From assembly GCF_000626715.1 (NCBI RefSeq), contig NZ_AQRA01000007.1, positions 186,001 through 250,000 of the forward strand: a DNA stretch of 64,000 nt, written 5' to 3'. A program made the position numbers and the translations under genes. Source of the stretch: Aquimarina atlantica. Its GTDB lineage: Bacteria; Bacteroidota; Bacteroidia; Flavobacteriales; Flavobacteriaceae. Shown piece by piece: positions 33,840 through 42,712 of this stretch (its first letter is position 1; each line of letters begins with the position of its first letter). The notes under the pieces were generated by a model. The model ran no database searches. It worked only from the letters and a program-made list of their open reading frames with translations, and was not told where the DNA came from.

Positions 33840-34169
33840 ATGATAGATATTTCAAAAATCAAAGAAAAAGAGATAATGGAAGGGTTTAAAGGTAGATTTA
33901 TTCATACCGAATATTCAACCCTCGCCTTTTGGGAAATAAAAAAAGGATCAATTTTACCATTACACTCTCATATTCATGAACAAACAACACAAGTTTTAGA
34001 AGGAAAACTAGAGTTAACCGTAGGTGAGGAGACAAATGTTTATGAAAAAGGATTTGTTGCTGTAATCCCTCCAAATATTCCCCATAGCGGAATTGCATTG
34101 ACCAATTGTAGAGTTTTAGATACGTTTAGCCCGGTAAGAGAAGATTATAAAAAATTTGGTAGAGAATAG
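33840..34169 (+). CDS. small cupin-domain protein
   Basis: A 109-aa single-domain cupin. Motif 1 is LPLHSHIHEQTTQVLEGKLELTVG with His-x-His and Gln metal ligands, and motif 2 is EKGFVAVIPPNIPHSG with the last His. Such proteins bind a divalent metal and act as isomerases, dioxygenases or small-molecule sensors; the reaction cannot be assigned. It may be cotranscribed with the preceding lipoprotein gene (36 nt apart). Confidence 0.85.
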   Translation: MIDISKIKEKEIMEGFKGRFIHTEYSTLAFWEIKKGSILPLHSHIHEQTTQVLEGKLELTVGEETNVYEKGFVAVIPPNIPHSGIALTNCRVLDTFSPVREDYKKFGRE

Positions 34170-34203
34170 AACCCTACTACATACTGTCTTCTGTTAAGTT
34201 TAT

Positions 34204-34364
34204 GAAGTGGTTTAAACTTTTTTGATTTAAGTGAAAAATAGTGCTTTTGTGTTCAGATGAAGTAATTTTTTAGTTGCATAGCAGCGCTACGGAAGTCAAA
34301 AATTATGAAGTATGGGCGCAAATGAACATTTTTTTAGCAAATTGAAAAAAGTTTAAATGACTTC
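34204..34364. repeat. 161-bp imperfect palindrome (cruciform-capable element)
   Basis: The outer arms GAAGTGGTTTAAACTTTTTT (34204-34223) and its near-inverse AAAAAAGTTTAAATGACTTC (34345-34364) match apart from two central bases. Similarity continues inward through the whole arm (for example GATGAAGTAATTTTTTAGTT against AAAAATTATGAAGT on the other side) to a centre at AGCGCT (34283-34288). It lies between two convergent genes, and its right arm includes the last codons and stop of the MsrA-like gene. MITE-like or structured-RNA origin is possible. Confidence 0.6.
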
Positions 34365-34856
34365 TATACTAAGAGTCGTTAATCCTGTATATTTTTTTCG
34401 CAATATCTCCAGTTTTGGATGAATATATTTTCTGCAAAAAGGCTTTTTGGGATTACGTGAATAATAATTGAGAAGCTCAACCCGGGAAGATTTAAACTCC
34501 TTAAAAATTAAAGCCTGAGTAATAATCTCATTGTCAAATTCTTTTTGAAGCTTCTTAAGAATAGCTTTTATGACTTGTTTTTCATTTTCTTCAAAATAAT
34601 ACACTGCACTTCTGTATTTTTCTCTAAAACTATGATTAGATGTGCTTTTGTGAGTGTGTAGATGAATTTCGATAAGATCTTTAAGTAGAATTATTTCCGA
34701 ATCAAAATGTACAAGTATTGCTTCAGAAAAATAAGCATTTTCTTTATGGCTTCTAATATATCCTTGTTCAACTTTTACGACTCCTTTTAAAGATTGAAAA
34801 ACCGCTTCGGTACACCAATGACATCCGCCACCTAACCCTATTTTCTGAAAATTCAT
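34353..34856 (-). CDS. MsrA-like peptide-methionine (S)-S-oxide reductase
   Basis: Repairs oxidised methionine in the MsrA family. The 167-aa product from ATG at 34856 begins MNFQKIGLGGGCHWCTEAVF, carrying the catalytic Cys in GCHWC (Phe of the usual GCFWC is His here), and later YRSAVYYF and NPKKPFC, the usual partner regions. A frame start 14 codons upstream gives residues foreign to the family, so it is not used. The gene is a divergent member: the usual HDPTTxNxQGxDxGxQYRS loop appears as HTHKSTSNHSFREKYRS. The last codons lie in the palindromic element. Confidence 0.75.
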   Translation of the reverse strand: MNFQKIGLGGGCHWCTEAVFQSLKGVVKVEQGYIRSHKENAYFSEAILVHFDSEIILLKDLIEIHLHTHKSTSNHSFREKYRSAVYYFEENEKQVIKAILKKLQKEFDNEIITQALIFKEFKSSRVELLNYYSRNPKKPFCRKYIHPKLEILRKKYTGLTTLSIEVI

Positions 34857-35098
34857 ATTCACATTATAAAAGTCGTAAAAATATTCAAACTCATACATTA
34901 AAAACTGCTATCGTTTGTCTTTCAAAAGAAAAATACGAAACAGTAATGCATTACTGTTTATTTTAAAACCCATAAGATTTCAAAATTTGAATGTGTTTCT
35001 TTTTAAAGATATATGTAAATTGGTCGTGGATAATTATCAATCTTATTGTTGAGGTTACTTTAATGTCGGGTAAGAAATGATATTATATACAATTTATT

Positions 35099-36208
35099 AT
35101 GTCGGATATTACTAAGTTTTATAGCCTGGCACATATATGTATCGCTTTGATAGGAGGGATATTGTTATTGGCTATATGGTATAATATAAGGAAACGTTTC
35201 AGACAGTTTTTAGAAGAAGATGATTCTCAAAAAAGAATAGATAAAGGTCTGTTATACCTAAGTCTGGCATTGTTTGTATGGGTGTTTTCGGGAGGATGGA
35301 TTTATATGGGTAACCTTTTCTTGTTTACAGATATGATTATCTACGATATAGGATATAGTCTTTTTTCTGTGCTCAATACTTTGGTTTTAATCATGGCACT
35401 GTTTTATTTTGATTTTGCACCTCAGTTTTTATCAAAAAATAAAAGAAATACGCTTATCCTTATTGGTATAGCAGTGGTAGTGTCTATTGTAACTTTTGCT
35501 TTGATTCAAACATTTAAAGATACACCTGTAGTAAACGGAATACGAATAAGTAGTGTCCCGGATTTGATATTTTCTTGTTTGCTCACCTGGTTACTTATTG
35601 TTTCGTTTTACAGGACTTTCATGAATCGAGGATTAAGACTAGTAGCCATTATCTCTGTTTTAGCTTTTTTACTAATGCTAATCTCACAAATGCCAGATGT
35701 TTTTGTGGTAATGAGTAATGAGTTATATGGCCACTTAATAAAGATTATTGCTAAAACAACATTTATTTCTGTTTTTCTGGTATTAGCAACAAGTTGGGTT
35801 ATTCAATTAGCATTAACACCTAAACCTAGCGAGATGACTATTAAATTTATGGATTGGGCATTAGTCAAAATAACAATTCCATCTAAAGAGATTTATGATA
35901 AAACCATAGATTTTGGCTCCAAAACTACACAATACAAAAACTTGTTAAAGTTTGCTGTAAAGCGGAAATATGAAGCAGGAGATGGGCAATATTTAGTAGT
36001 GAATTCTGGGGGTGAAATAAAGAGCCAAACCTATTTAAGCAGAATCATAGAAAATATTAATACAATACTTCGATTACAACCGATATCACAGCTAGAAAGA
36101 AAAGATTTATTCACATTTATGGGGCAGGGAAAATACAGGCTTCGGGTTATACCAGAAAACATAATTATTGATCAAACACTGCTAGAAGAGTTCAATAAAA
36201 CTTCATGA
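35099..36208 (+). CDS. membrane protein of unknown function, seven or eight helices
   Basis: Not recognised. The 369-aa product has about seven hydrophobic segments in its first 240 residues (first near 10-30, IALIGGILLLAIWYNI; others near 50-70, 77-100, 115-140, 155-170, 180-205 and 215-235), then a soluble C-terminal domain of about 130 residues (KPSEMTIKFMDWALVKITIP..., LVVNSGGEIKSQTYLSRIIENI). The order resembles 7TM-type receptors fused to a cytoplasmic output domain, but no known output motif is visible. It stands alone between the MsrA-like and POT genes. Confidence 0.65.
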   Translation: MSDITKFYSLAHICIALIGGILLLAIWYNIRKRFRQFLEEDDSQKRIDKGLLYLSLALFVWVFSGGWIYMGNLFLFTDMIIYDIGYSLFSVLNTLVLIMALFYFDFAPQFLSKNKRNTLILIGIAVVVSIVTFALIQTFKDTPVVNGIRISSVPDLIFSCLLTWLLIVSFYRTFMNRGLRLVAIISVLAFLLMLISQMPDVFVVMSNELYGHLIKIIAKTTFISVFLVLATSWVIQLALTPKPSEMTIKFMDWALVKITIPSKEIYDKTIDFGSKTTQYKNLLKFAVKRKYEAGDGQYLVVNSGGEIKSQTYLSRIIENINTILRLQPISQLERKDLFTFMGQGKYRLRVIPENIIIDQTLLEEFNKTS

Positions 36209-36343
36209 AATATAGATTGTAATTATTTGTAACTACTTGTAAGAGAATAACAATTTGAGATAAATTGCTATTTTTTAGAACTTTCCTTTTAGTTGTCCAT
36301 AAACTATTGATGCTTTGTGTTTAAATAATTTTAAACGCATAAC

Positions 36344-37903
36344 ATGAACTCAGATCAAACTGAAGTAAATAGGCAGGAAGTATTCGGACACCCCAAAGGA
36401 TTATTATATCTATTTTTTGCAGAACTATGGGAACGGTTTTCCTTTTATGGTATGAAAGCATTGTTGGTGTTGTATATGACCAAACACCTACTATATTCTG
36501 ATGATAAATCATTTGGAGTAATGGCGGCATATATGTCACTAGTATATGTTACCCCTATGATTGGTGGGATTATAGCAGATAGATATATTGGATATAGAAA
36601 ATCAATCATACTTGGAGGTGTTTTGATGGCAGCAGGGCATTTTTTTCTAACGATTGAAACTCCGGTTTTTTTCTACGGTTCATTAGCTTTAATAATCGTT
36701 GGTAACGGTTTTTTTAAACCCAATATTTCAACAATGGTGGGTACATTATATGAAGAAGGAGATAGAAGAAGAGATTCTGGATTTACAATTTTTTATCTGG
36801 GGATTAACCTGGGAGGAGCTATAGCTCCTTTAATGTGTGCCTGGCTTGCCGAACTATACGGGTGGCATTATGGATTTCTATTAGCAGGAATAGGAATGCT
36901 GGTTGGACTTTTAGTTTTTAAACGAGGAACACAACTGGCTGTTTTTGGAGATAAAGGACTAGTACCCGATATCGAGAAGTATGAAAAGAAAATATATGGT
37001 CTTAATAAAGGGGATAGAGTATGGTTTCTGGCATGGTTATCCGTTCCGGTATTTGCGTTAATCGTTAGATTTAATGAATTTGAACACTATCTGGTGTGGA
37101 TTGCAACCTTATTTTTAATAGGATATATAACCTATATTTTAACCAAAGTATCAATCAAAGAACGAAAACGGTTATTGGTTGCAGTATATTTTACTAGTTT
37201 GTATGCTTTGTTTGCAGCAGTGTTTGAGCAGGCCGGAAGCTCACTTACATTATTTGCAGATAGAAATGTAAACCTTATAGGGATTAATGCAGCACAAACT
37301 AATAGTATAAACTCTACCTGGATAGTGGTATTGGCAATTCCTTTTGCATTACTATGGACATTTTTGAGTAAGAAAAAGGCAAATCCTAATTCAGCTGTTA
37401 AATTTGGCTTAGGGATGTTGTTCCTGGGATTAGGATTTCTAATTTTTGGGATGTCTGCTCAAGAAGTTGATGAATATGCCAGAACCCCAATGTTTTATTT
37501 AATTTTTGGGTATCTAGTGTTAACCGTCGGAGAATTGTTCTTATCCCCTATAGGACTTTCTAAAATAACCGAACTATCACCAGTAAAATATGTTACCTTC
37601 ATTATGGGAGTTTGGTTTTCGGCAAATTTCTACGGACATTTTTTTGCGGGAAAAATAGCAAAGCTTACAACAGTGAAAGAAGGAGAAGCAAGCATTTTCT
37701 CAGAAGGCCTCTCAGGAACCATTAGCGAGGCAATCACAGGATTATCCAATACGTTGGTAGAAGGTAATAATACAGAAGCTTTTCAACAATTGTATTCTTA
37801 TGTCTCTGTATATGCCAATTTTGGGGTTATTACTATGGGAATAGGGATAGTTGCTATTCTAATTTCACCAATTATCAAAAAATTAATGACAGGAATACAT
37901 TAA
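36344..37903 (+). CDS. peptide MFS transporter, POT/PTR2 family
   Basis: A 519-aa proton-coupled oligopeptide symporter of the inner membrane. The E-x-x-E-R motif is seen in FAELWERFSFYGMKALLVLYM, followed by GGIIADRYIGYRKSI and the PTR2 signature FTIFYLGINLGGAIAPLMC. About 12-14 transmembrane segments; a long loop between helices 6 and 8 as in bacterial POTs. It imports di- and tripeptides. Single gene; start ATG at 36344. Confidence 0.93.
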   Translation: MNSDQTEVNRQEVFGHPKGLLYLFFAELWERFSFYGMKALLVLYMTKHLLYSDDKSFGVMAAYMSLVYVTPMIGGIIADRYIGYRKSIILGGVLMAAGHFFLTIETPVFFYGSLALIIVGNGFFKPNISTMVGTLYEEGDRRRDSGFTIFYLGINLGGAIAPLMCAWLAELYGWHYGFLLAGIGMLVGLLVFKRGTQLAVFGDKGLVPDIEKYEKKIYGLNKGDRVWFLAWLSVPVFALIVRFNEFEHYLVWIATLFLIGYITYILTKVSIKERKRLLVAVYFTSLYALFAAVFEQAGSSLTLFADRNVNLIGINAAQTNSINSTWIVVLAIPFALLWTFLSKKKANPNSAVKFGLGMLFLGLGFLIFGMSAQEVDEYARTPMFYLIFGYLVLTVGELFLSPIGLSKITELSPVKYVTFIMGVWFSANFYGHFFAGKIAKLTTVKEGEASIFSEGLSGTISEAITGLSNTLVEGNNTEAFQQLYSYVSVYANFGVITMGIGIVAILISPIIKKLMTGIH

Positions 37904-37950
37904 TAGTGCTGGATTAAGTTTTGTTTTTAAATTCGCAGAAGTTGTTGTAA

Positions 37951-37983
37951 AGACCTCACAGGTTTCTTAAACCTGTGAGGTCT
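37951..37983. repeat. 15-bp-stem hairpin, dispersed-repeat type
   Basis: AGACCTCACAGGTTT, loop CTT, then AAACCTGTGAGGTCT: a perfect 15-bp stem. There is no T-tract after it. I recall this ACCTCACAGG/CCTGTGAGGT sequence as a recurrent intergenic hairpin in flavobacterial genomes, so a REP-like element is likelier than a simple terminator. Confidence 0.6.
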
Positions 37984-38053
37984 AATAAAACGTATAATTT
38001 TAAATAATTTAAATCTTTCTTGTTTTTTTGCCAGGTACTAAAAAAATAAATCA

Positions 38054-38248
38054 CTATGATTTAAAAGTAGTGGTGACTTTTGTTTCTGCCTCTGTTTCAT
38101 CTTCTTTTACATCTACATGCTCAATAATATGATCATCATCAAACTTTCCATCTTTTTTCTGAAAGGATATAGGAACAGGAAGTAAAGAAGCCATTATAAT
38201 GAATATGACCAAGGCTACACGCCTTAGTGTCTTTTTAAATTTTTTCAT
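38054..38248 (-). CDS. small membrane-anchored protein
   Basis: A 64-aa product: a basic start (MKKFKKTLRR), one hydrophobic helix (residues 12-27, ALVIFIIMASLLPVPI) and an acidic tail (DDDHIIEHVDVKEDETEAETK). Small proteins of this design are common in Flavobacteriaceae. No function known. Separate from the following 132-aa gene by 93 nt on the same strand. Confidence 0.5.
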   Translation of the reverse strand: MKKFKKTLRRVALVIFIIMASLLPVPISFQKKDGKFDDDHIIEHVDVKEDETEAETKVTTTFKS

Positions 38249-38341
38249 CTCAGGGAATTAATAATGCCCGTTCATTTCTAGTGATAAGAAATAAATAAGT
38301 TGTTAATAGATTATTTATAAACGAATAGGTGGGATAAGGTT

Positions 38342-38740
38342 TTATCCTATAAAACTGAAATGAAAAGTATCTTCTTTATCGCTGTAACAAGAAGTGTGCG
38401 AAGTACTAATTATTTTATGTTTGTTATACAAACTAACAAAAACAGATTGATTTTTTTTGAATACCCTACTAAGCTTAGTATGGTTTAATGATAATAAAAC
38501 CAAATACTCATGCTCGATATATAGAAAATCATTACTTTTTTCTGGATCGATAACATTGCTAAAAAGAATACTATTTTTAGGTGAAGAGAACTCTTCAGAC
38601 GAAATCAGTAATTCAATAGTTTCTTTAAAATCAACAGGCTGTGTGTAATTAGAATATCCTCCAATAGAGATTAAAAGAATAAGTACTCCTAACCATTTAG
38701 GGGTAAGAGAACTAAAATATGTACCTGTACAATCTTGCAT
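38342..38740 (-). CDS. hypothetical protein, 132 aa
   Basis: Not recognised. One N-terminal hydrophobic segment (PKWLGVLILLISIGG, residues about 14-28) followed by about 100 mainly polar residues with no known motif. The opposite strand carries a shorter frame of 63 codons that looks like a shadow. It is transcribed divergently from the AraC-type regulator. It could be exported; no operon partner is evident apart from the small membrane protein downstream. Confidence 0.45.
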   Translation of the reverse strand: MQDCTGTYFSSLTPKWLGVLILLISIGGYSNYTQPVDFKETIELLISSEEFSSPKNSILFSNVIDPEKSNDFLYIEHEYLVLLSLNHTKLSRVFKKNQSVFVSLYNKHKIISTSHTSCYSDKEDTFHFSFIG

Positions 38741-38860
38741 ATCAATACAAATTTACGATTTTTTAACTAAGGCAATCTAATCTCGTATTACAATAATGAA
38801 CATACATAATTGTCAATATAGGACAATACCATAACCTGCTATATTTCATAAATTTGTACT

Positions 38861-39715
38861 GTGAATAAGCAGGATGTATATATAAAAAGGATGCAAAGTA
38901 CAGCTTTGTATCTACGAGAGAATTTCAATACAACTTTTGAGATTAAGAAGCTCGAAGAAGTCTCTAATTTCTCATATCGAAACTTACAACGCATCTTTAA
39001 AGGGTATTATAAAGAAACCATAGGAGCTTATGTTACCAGGCTTAAGATAGAAAGCGGAGCAAAAATGCTTTTGTATCAAAATCAAACGATATCACAAATA
39101 GCAATAAAAGTGGGATATTCTGATTTGCAAGCGTTTAGTAAGGCTTTTAAAAAACATTTTGGTATTTCTCCTCAGGAGTATAAAAGTAAAAAAGAAGATA
39201 TTTTAACGTCGATAGTAAAGAATACTAAAGTAGCAATGAGTTTTTATGAAGAAAAAATAATTAACCTGCCAGAGCAAAAGGTTTTTTATAAAACGATCAT
39301 GGCAGATTATTATAGTGATCAAATTGAAGAAGTTTGGGATGAGTTACATGAAGAAGCTGTAAGATTAGAGATAGATATATCTACATCAGAAAGTATAGGG
39401 ATTATTTGGGACGAACCATTAATATCAGAGGCAATTCGATGTAACTATGATGCTTGCTTTGCATTACCGCAAAGTTGTGATTTTAAAAATAAATTCAGTG
39501 TTAAAATTTTACCAGAACAAACCTATGCAGTTTTTACACATTATGGGGCTTATGGTTTATTACAACATACTTACGATAAAATTTTTGGAAATTGGATATT
39601 AAACACACAGTATGAGGTATCTGAATCTCCTTTTTTAGAATTGTATAAAGTAAATAGTACGCATAGTGATGACCCTAAGGAGTATGTAACCGAAATATAT
39701 ATCCCCATAAAATGA
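38861..39715 (+). CDS. AraC family regulator with GyrI-like effector domain
   Basis: A 284-aa regulator of the SoxS/Rob type. Residues about 12-110 are the AraC DNA-binding domain (FEIKKLEEVSNFSYRNLQRIFKGYY first helix-turn-helix; ISQIAIKVGYSDLQAFSKAFKKHFGISPQEY second). Residues about 125-284 form a GyrI-like small-molecule-binding domain. The start is GTG at 38861, but TAAATTTG at 38849-38856 resembles a -7 element whose transcript would begin at about 38862, so the next ATG (38891) is a real alternative. It overlaps the amidohydrolase gene by 4 nt, suggesting co-expression. Confidence 0.85.
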   Translation: MNKQDVYIKRMQSTALYLRENFNTTFEIKKLEEVSNFSYRNLQRIFKGYYKETIGAYVTRLKIESGAKMLLYQNQTISQIAIKVGYSDLQAFSKAFKKHFGISPQEYKSKKEDILTSIVKNTKVAMSFYEEKIINLPEQKVFYKTIMADYYSDQIEEVWDELHEEAVRLEIDISTSESIGIIWDEPLISEAIRCNYDACFALPQSCDFKNKFSVKILPEQTYAVFTHYGAYGLLQHTYDKIFGNWILNTQYEVSESPFLELYKVNSTHSDDPKEYVTEIYIPIK

Positions 39716-41427
39716 TAATGTCAAAAAATAAAAACAATCAAATGAAACTTATAACCTTTATTATAACATTAATGGTAAGTGCAAATTCTTGTAATAAAGA
39801 TGATAATTCTATATCTAATCAAGAGCAAAAAGTTAAAGTAGCTTATATTAATGGCGCTATTTTTACTGTAAACCCAGAACAGGTATGGGCAGAGGCTATA
39901 ATTGTTGAAGGAAATAAAATTGTCTATGTAGGAAATACTGATAAAGCGCTGGCGCAGATAGGTGAAGATACAGAAGTAATAGATCTTAAAGGAGCTACAG
40001 TAATACCAGGGATACATGATGTACATATGCACCCATTAGAAGCTTCATCAGAAAATTTTAAGTTTATTTTAAAAGAAAGTAATGCCCCCGAAAATTATGT
40101 CTCTACGATTCGTAAAGCGTTACGTGATTTTCCTAATGAAGAATGGCTTTTGGGTTGGGGTGTAGATCTGTATGCACTTCTTGAAACTAAACGTTCTCCT
40201 ATCGATATTTTGGATGATATTAGTAATACCAGACCTATAGCAATTATGGAGCGTACTTCTCATTCGATCTGGGTAAATTCTAAAGCATTAGAAATAGCAG
40301 GGATAGATAGTAATTCAAAAGATCCATCGGGAGGAATTTATATGAAGGATGAAAACGGTAATCTTAATGGAATTCTGATTGATAATGCAGGAAACCTCAT
40401 TTTAGATTTGGCATTAGCTCCAACTAGTCAAACTAAAGCAAATGATTATAACGGTTTGGTAAATTTTGCATTACCAGAATTAGCTAAAAATGGAATAACC
40501 TCTATTTGTGATGCACGAACCTATTGGAAAAGAGATCATCATACCATATGGAAACAAGTAGAAAAAGAAGGAAAACTTACGGCTAGGGTTAATTTAGGAC
40601 TATGGGCATATCCTACGCTGGATGATGTTTCACAGATAGCATCGTTACAATCATTATATGAAAATGATAGCAATGGCCTTTTAAAAATAAATCAAATCAA
40701 GCTATATAGTGATGGGATTGTGCATAATACAACGGCAGCAATGCAAGAAGAATATCTAATAGATCTTTTTCAGAAACCAAATAATAACGGGCTGAATTAT
40801 TTTACTCAAAATCGGATAACCCGTTATATTCAGCAATTAGAAAATATAGGATTTGATTTTCATATTCACGCTATCGGAAATAGAGGAATTAAAGAGTCTT
40901 TAAATGCAATAGAAATCGCAAGCAATGGTTCTGGAAGACATAGAATTACACATGTCGAAATAGTAACTCCATCAGATTTATCACGTTTTTCTCAATTAGA
41001 CGTTACTGCAGATTGCCAGGTAGCGGGTGATTTTACACAACCAGGTCATTGGGGCGAAAATATAGAACTTATAGGAAAGGAGAATTCACAAAACATGATT
41101 CCTATAAAGAGTTTAAAAGAAGCTAATGCCAGAATTACATTAAGTAGTGATTGGGATGTGAGCAGTATCAATCCATTTGTAGGGATGCAAAATGCGATAA
41201 CACGTTTTCCGCAGAATATAACTATAGAAGAAGCTGTAAAAGCTTATACACTTAATGGGGCCTATGTTATGCGACAAGAAACAGAAGTAGGGTCTATTGA
41301 AATAGGAAAGAAAGCAGATTTTATAGTGTTAAGTCAGAATATTTTTTCTATACATCCTAATAGAATTGCTAATACCAAAGTAGATATGACTGTATTTGAT
41401 GGAGAGGTAATTTTTGAAAGAAAATAA
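39712..41427 (+). CDS. exported amidohydrolase (YtcJ-like) lipoprotein
   Basis: A 571-aa metal-dependent hydrolase with an SPII signal whose core is MKLITFIITLMVSANSC (an internal ATG at 39742 may be the real start). The metal site is seen as PGIHDVHMHP at the start of the barrel, later HIHAIGNRG, ITHVEIV and LSSDWDVSSINPF, and the C-terminal KKADFIVLSQNIF closes the composite beta domain. YtcJ-like enzymes hydrolyse amide bonds of unknown natural substrates. Its overlap with an AraC-GyrI regulator suggests induction by a small molecule. Confidence 0.87.
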   Translation: MIMSKNKNNQMKLITFIITLMVSANSCNKDDNSISNQEQKVKVAYINGAIFTVNPEQVWAEAIIVEGNKIVYVGNTDKALAQIGEDTEVIDLKGATVIPGIHDVHMHPLEASSENFKFILKESNAPENYVSTIRKALRDFPNEEWLLGWGVDLYALLETKRSPIDILDDISNTRPIAIMERTSHSIWVNSKALEIAGIDSNSKDPSGGIYMKDENGNLNGILIDNAGNLILDLALAPTSQTKANDYNGLVNFALPELAKNGITSICDARTYWKRDHHTIWKQVEKEGKLTARVNLGLWAYPTLDDVSQIASLQSLYENDSNGLLKINQIKLYSDGIVHNTTAAMQEEYLIDLFQKPNNNGLNYFTQNRITRYIQQLENIGFDFHIHAIGNRGIKESLNAIEIASNGSGRHRITHVEIVTPSDLSRFSQLDVTADCQVAGDFTQPGHWGENIELIGKENSQNMIPIKSLKEANARITLSSDWDVSSINPFVGMQNAITRFPQNITIEEAVKAYTLNGAYVMRQETEVGSIEIGKKADFIVLSQNIFSIHPNRIANTKVDMTVFDGEVIFERK

Positions 41428-41571
41428 AAACCAGAAACTATAGGTGTTGTTAGGTTAATTAACTTCAAATCTGGTTTATGCATAAAATTGATTTGTAATC
41501 TTATCATGCTGTATGAGCTTTTGACAAAAAAGCTTACTTTTGTAAATTCTACAGATTAGGAAGAATACACT

Positions 41572-42648
41572 ATGATTGATAAATTAAATATTGTAAAGCA
41601 ACGATTTGATGAAGTGAGTGATTTAATCATTCAACCAGATATTATTGCAGATCAAAAAAAGTACATACAACTTAATAAAGAATATAAAGATCTCAAAGCA
41701 CTGATGGATGAAAGAGAGCGATATATAGAGCTCACTAATAATCAACAGGAAGCCGAGGAAATTATTGCTGATGGAAGTGATGCAGAGATGGTAGAAATGG
41801 CCAAAATGCAGCTAGAAGAAGCTAAAGAAGAATTGCCTGGCTTGGAAGAAAAAATTCGTTTTATGCTTGTGCCAAAAGATCCCGAAGATGCTAAGAATTG
41901 TGTGGTAGAAATTCGCGCAGGAACAGGAGGAGACGAAGCAAGTATTTTTGCAGGAGATTTATTTAGAATGTATACCAAATATTGTGAAGGTAAAGGGTGG
42001 AGTACTAGTGTTGTAGATCTTAATGAAGGAACCAGTGGTGGTTATAAAGAGATTATTTTCGAAGTTAATGGCGAAGATGTTTACGGAACATTAAAGTTTG
42101 AAGCAGGTGTACATCGTGTACAGCGAGTTCCCCAGACCGAAACACAAGGTCGAGTACATACCAGTGCTGCAACCGTAATGGTTTTGCCTGAAGCAGAAGA
42201 ATTTGATATCGAACTCGATATGCAAGAAGTACGTATAGAGCGTACTACTTCTACAGGGCCAGGAGGGCAGTCTGTAAATACTACATATTCGGCAATCAAA
42301 TTACATCATGAGCCAACAGGAATGATTGTAAGTTGCCAGGATCAGAAATCGTCGCATAAAAACCTCGAAAAAGCATTAAAAGTATTACGTTCTCGATTAT
42401 ATGATTTAGAATTGGAGAAAAAACAAGCAGCAGATTCTGAGAAACGTAAAAGTATGGTTTCTTCAGGGGACCGTTCTGCAAAAATTAGAACCTATAACTA
42501 TCCGCAAGGTAGGGTAACTGACCACCGTATTGGTTTAACCTTATATGATTTAGGTAATATTATAGATGGGGATATTCAGAAAATTATCGATGAACTTCAA
42601 TTGGTAGCGAATACAGAAAAATTAAAAGAATCTAACGAGATTTTTTAA
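41572..42648 (+). CDS. prfA: peptide chain release factor 1
   Basis: Terminates translation at UAA and UAG. The 358-aa protein has the N-terminal helical domain, then [50 protein letters not shown], and the catalytic GGQ in [16 protein letters not shown]. It shows the RF1-type anticodon-mimic region rather than the SPF of RF2. A -7-like TACTTTTG at 41535-41542 may be its promoter. A strong terminator follows. Confidence 0.95.
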   Translation: MIDKLNIVKQRFDEVSDLIIQPDIIADQKKYIQLNKEYKDLKALMDERERYIELTNNQQEAEEIIADGSDAEMVEMAKMQLEEAKEELPGLEEKIRFMLVPKDPEDAKNCVVEIRAGTGGDEASIFAGDLFRMYTKYCEGKGWSTSVVDLNEGTSGGYKEIIFEVNGEDVYGTLKFEAGVHRVQRVPQTETQGRVHTSAATVMVLPEAEEFDIELDMQEVRIERTTSTGPGGQSVNTTYSAIKLHHEPTGMIVSCQDQKSSHKNLEKALKVLRSRLYDLELEKKQAADSEKRKSMVSSGDRSAKIRTYNYPQGRVTDHRIGLTLYDLGNIIDGDIQKIIDELQLVANTEKLKESNEIF

Positions 42649-42664
42649 ATAAAACTAAACGTAT

Positions 42665-42697
42665 AAAAAAGCCGATGTACAATACATCGGCTTTTTT
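42665..42697. terminator. bidirectional terminator between prfA and lgt
   Basis: Perfect 15-bp stem AAAAAAGCCGATGTA / TACATCGGCTTTTTT with a 3-nt loop between convergent genes. Confidence 0.9.
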
Positions 42698-42712
42698 TAT
42701 GCTATTTTCTAT

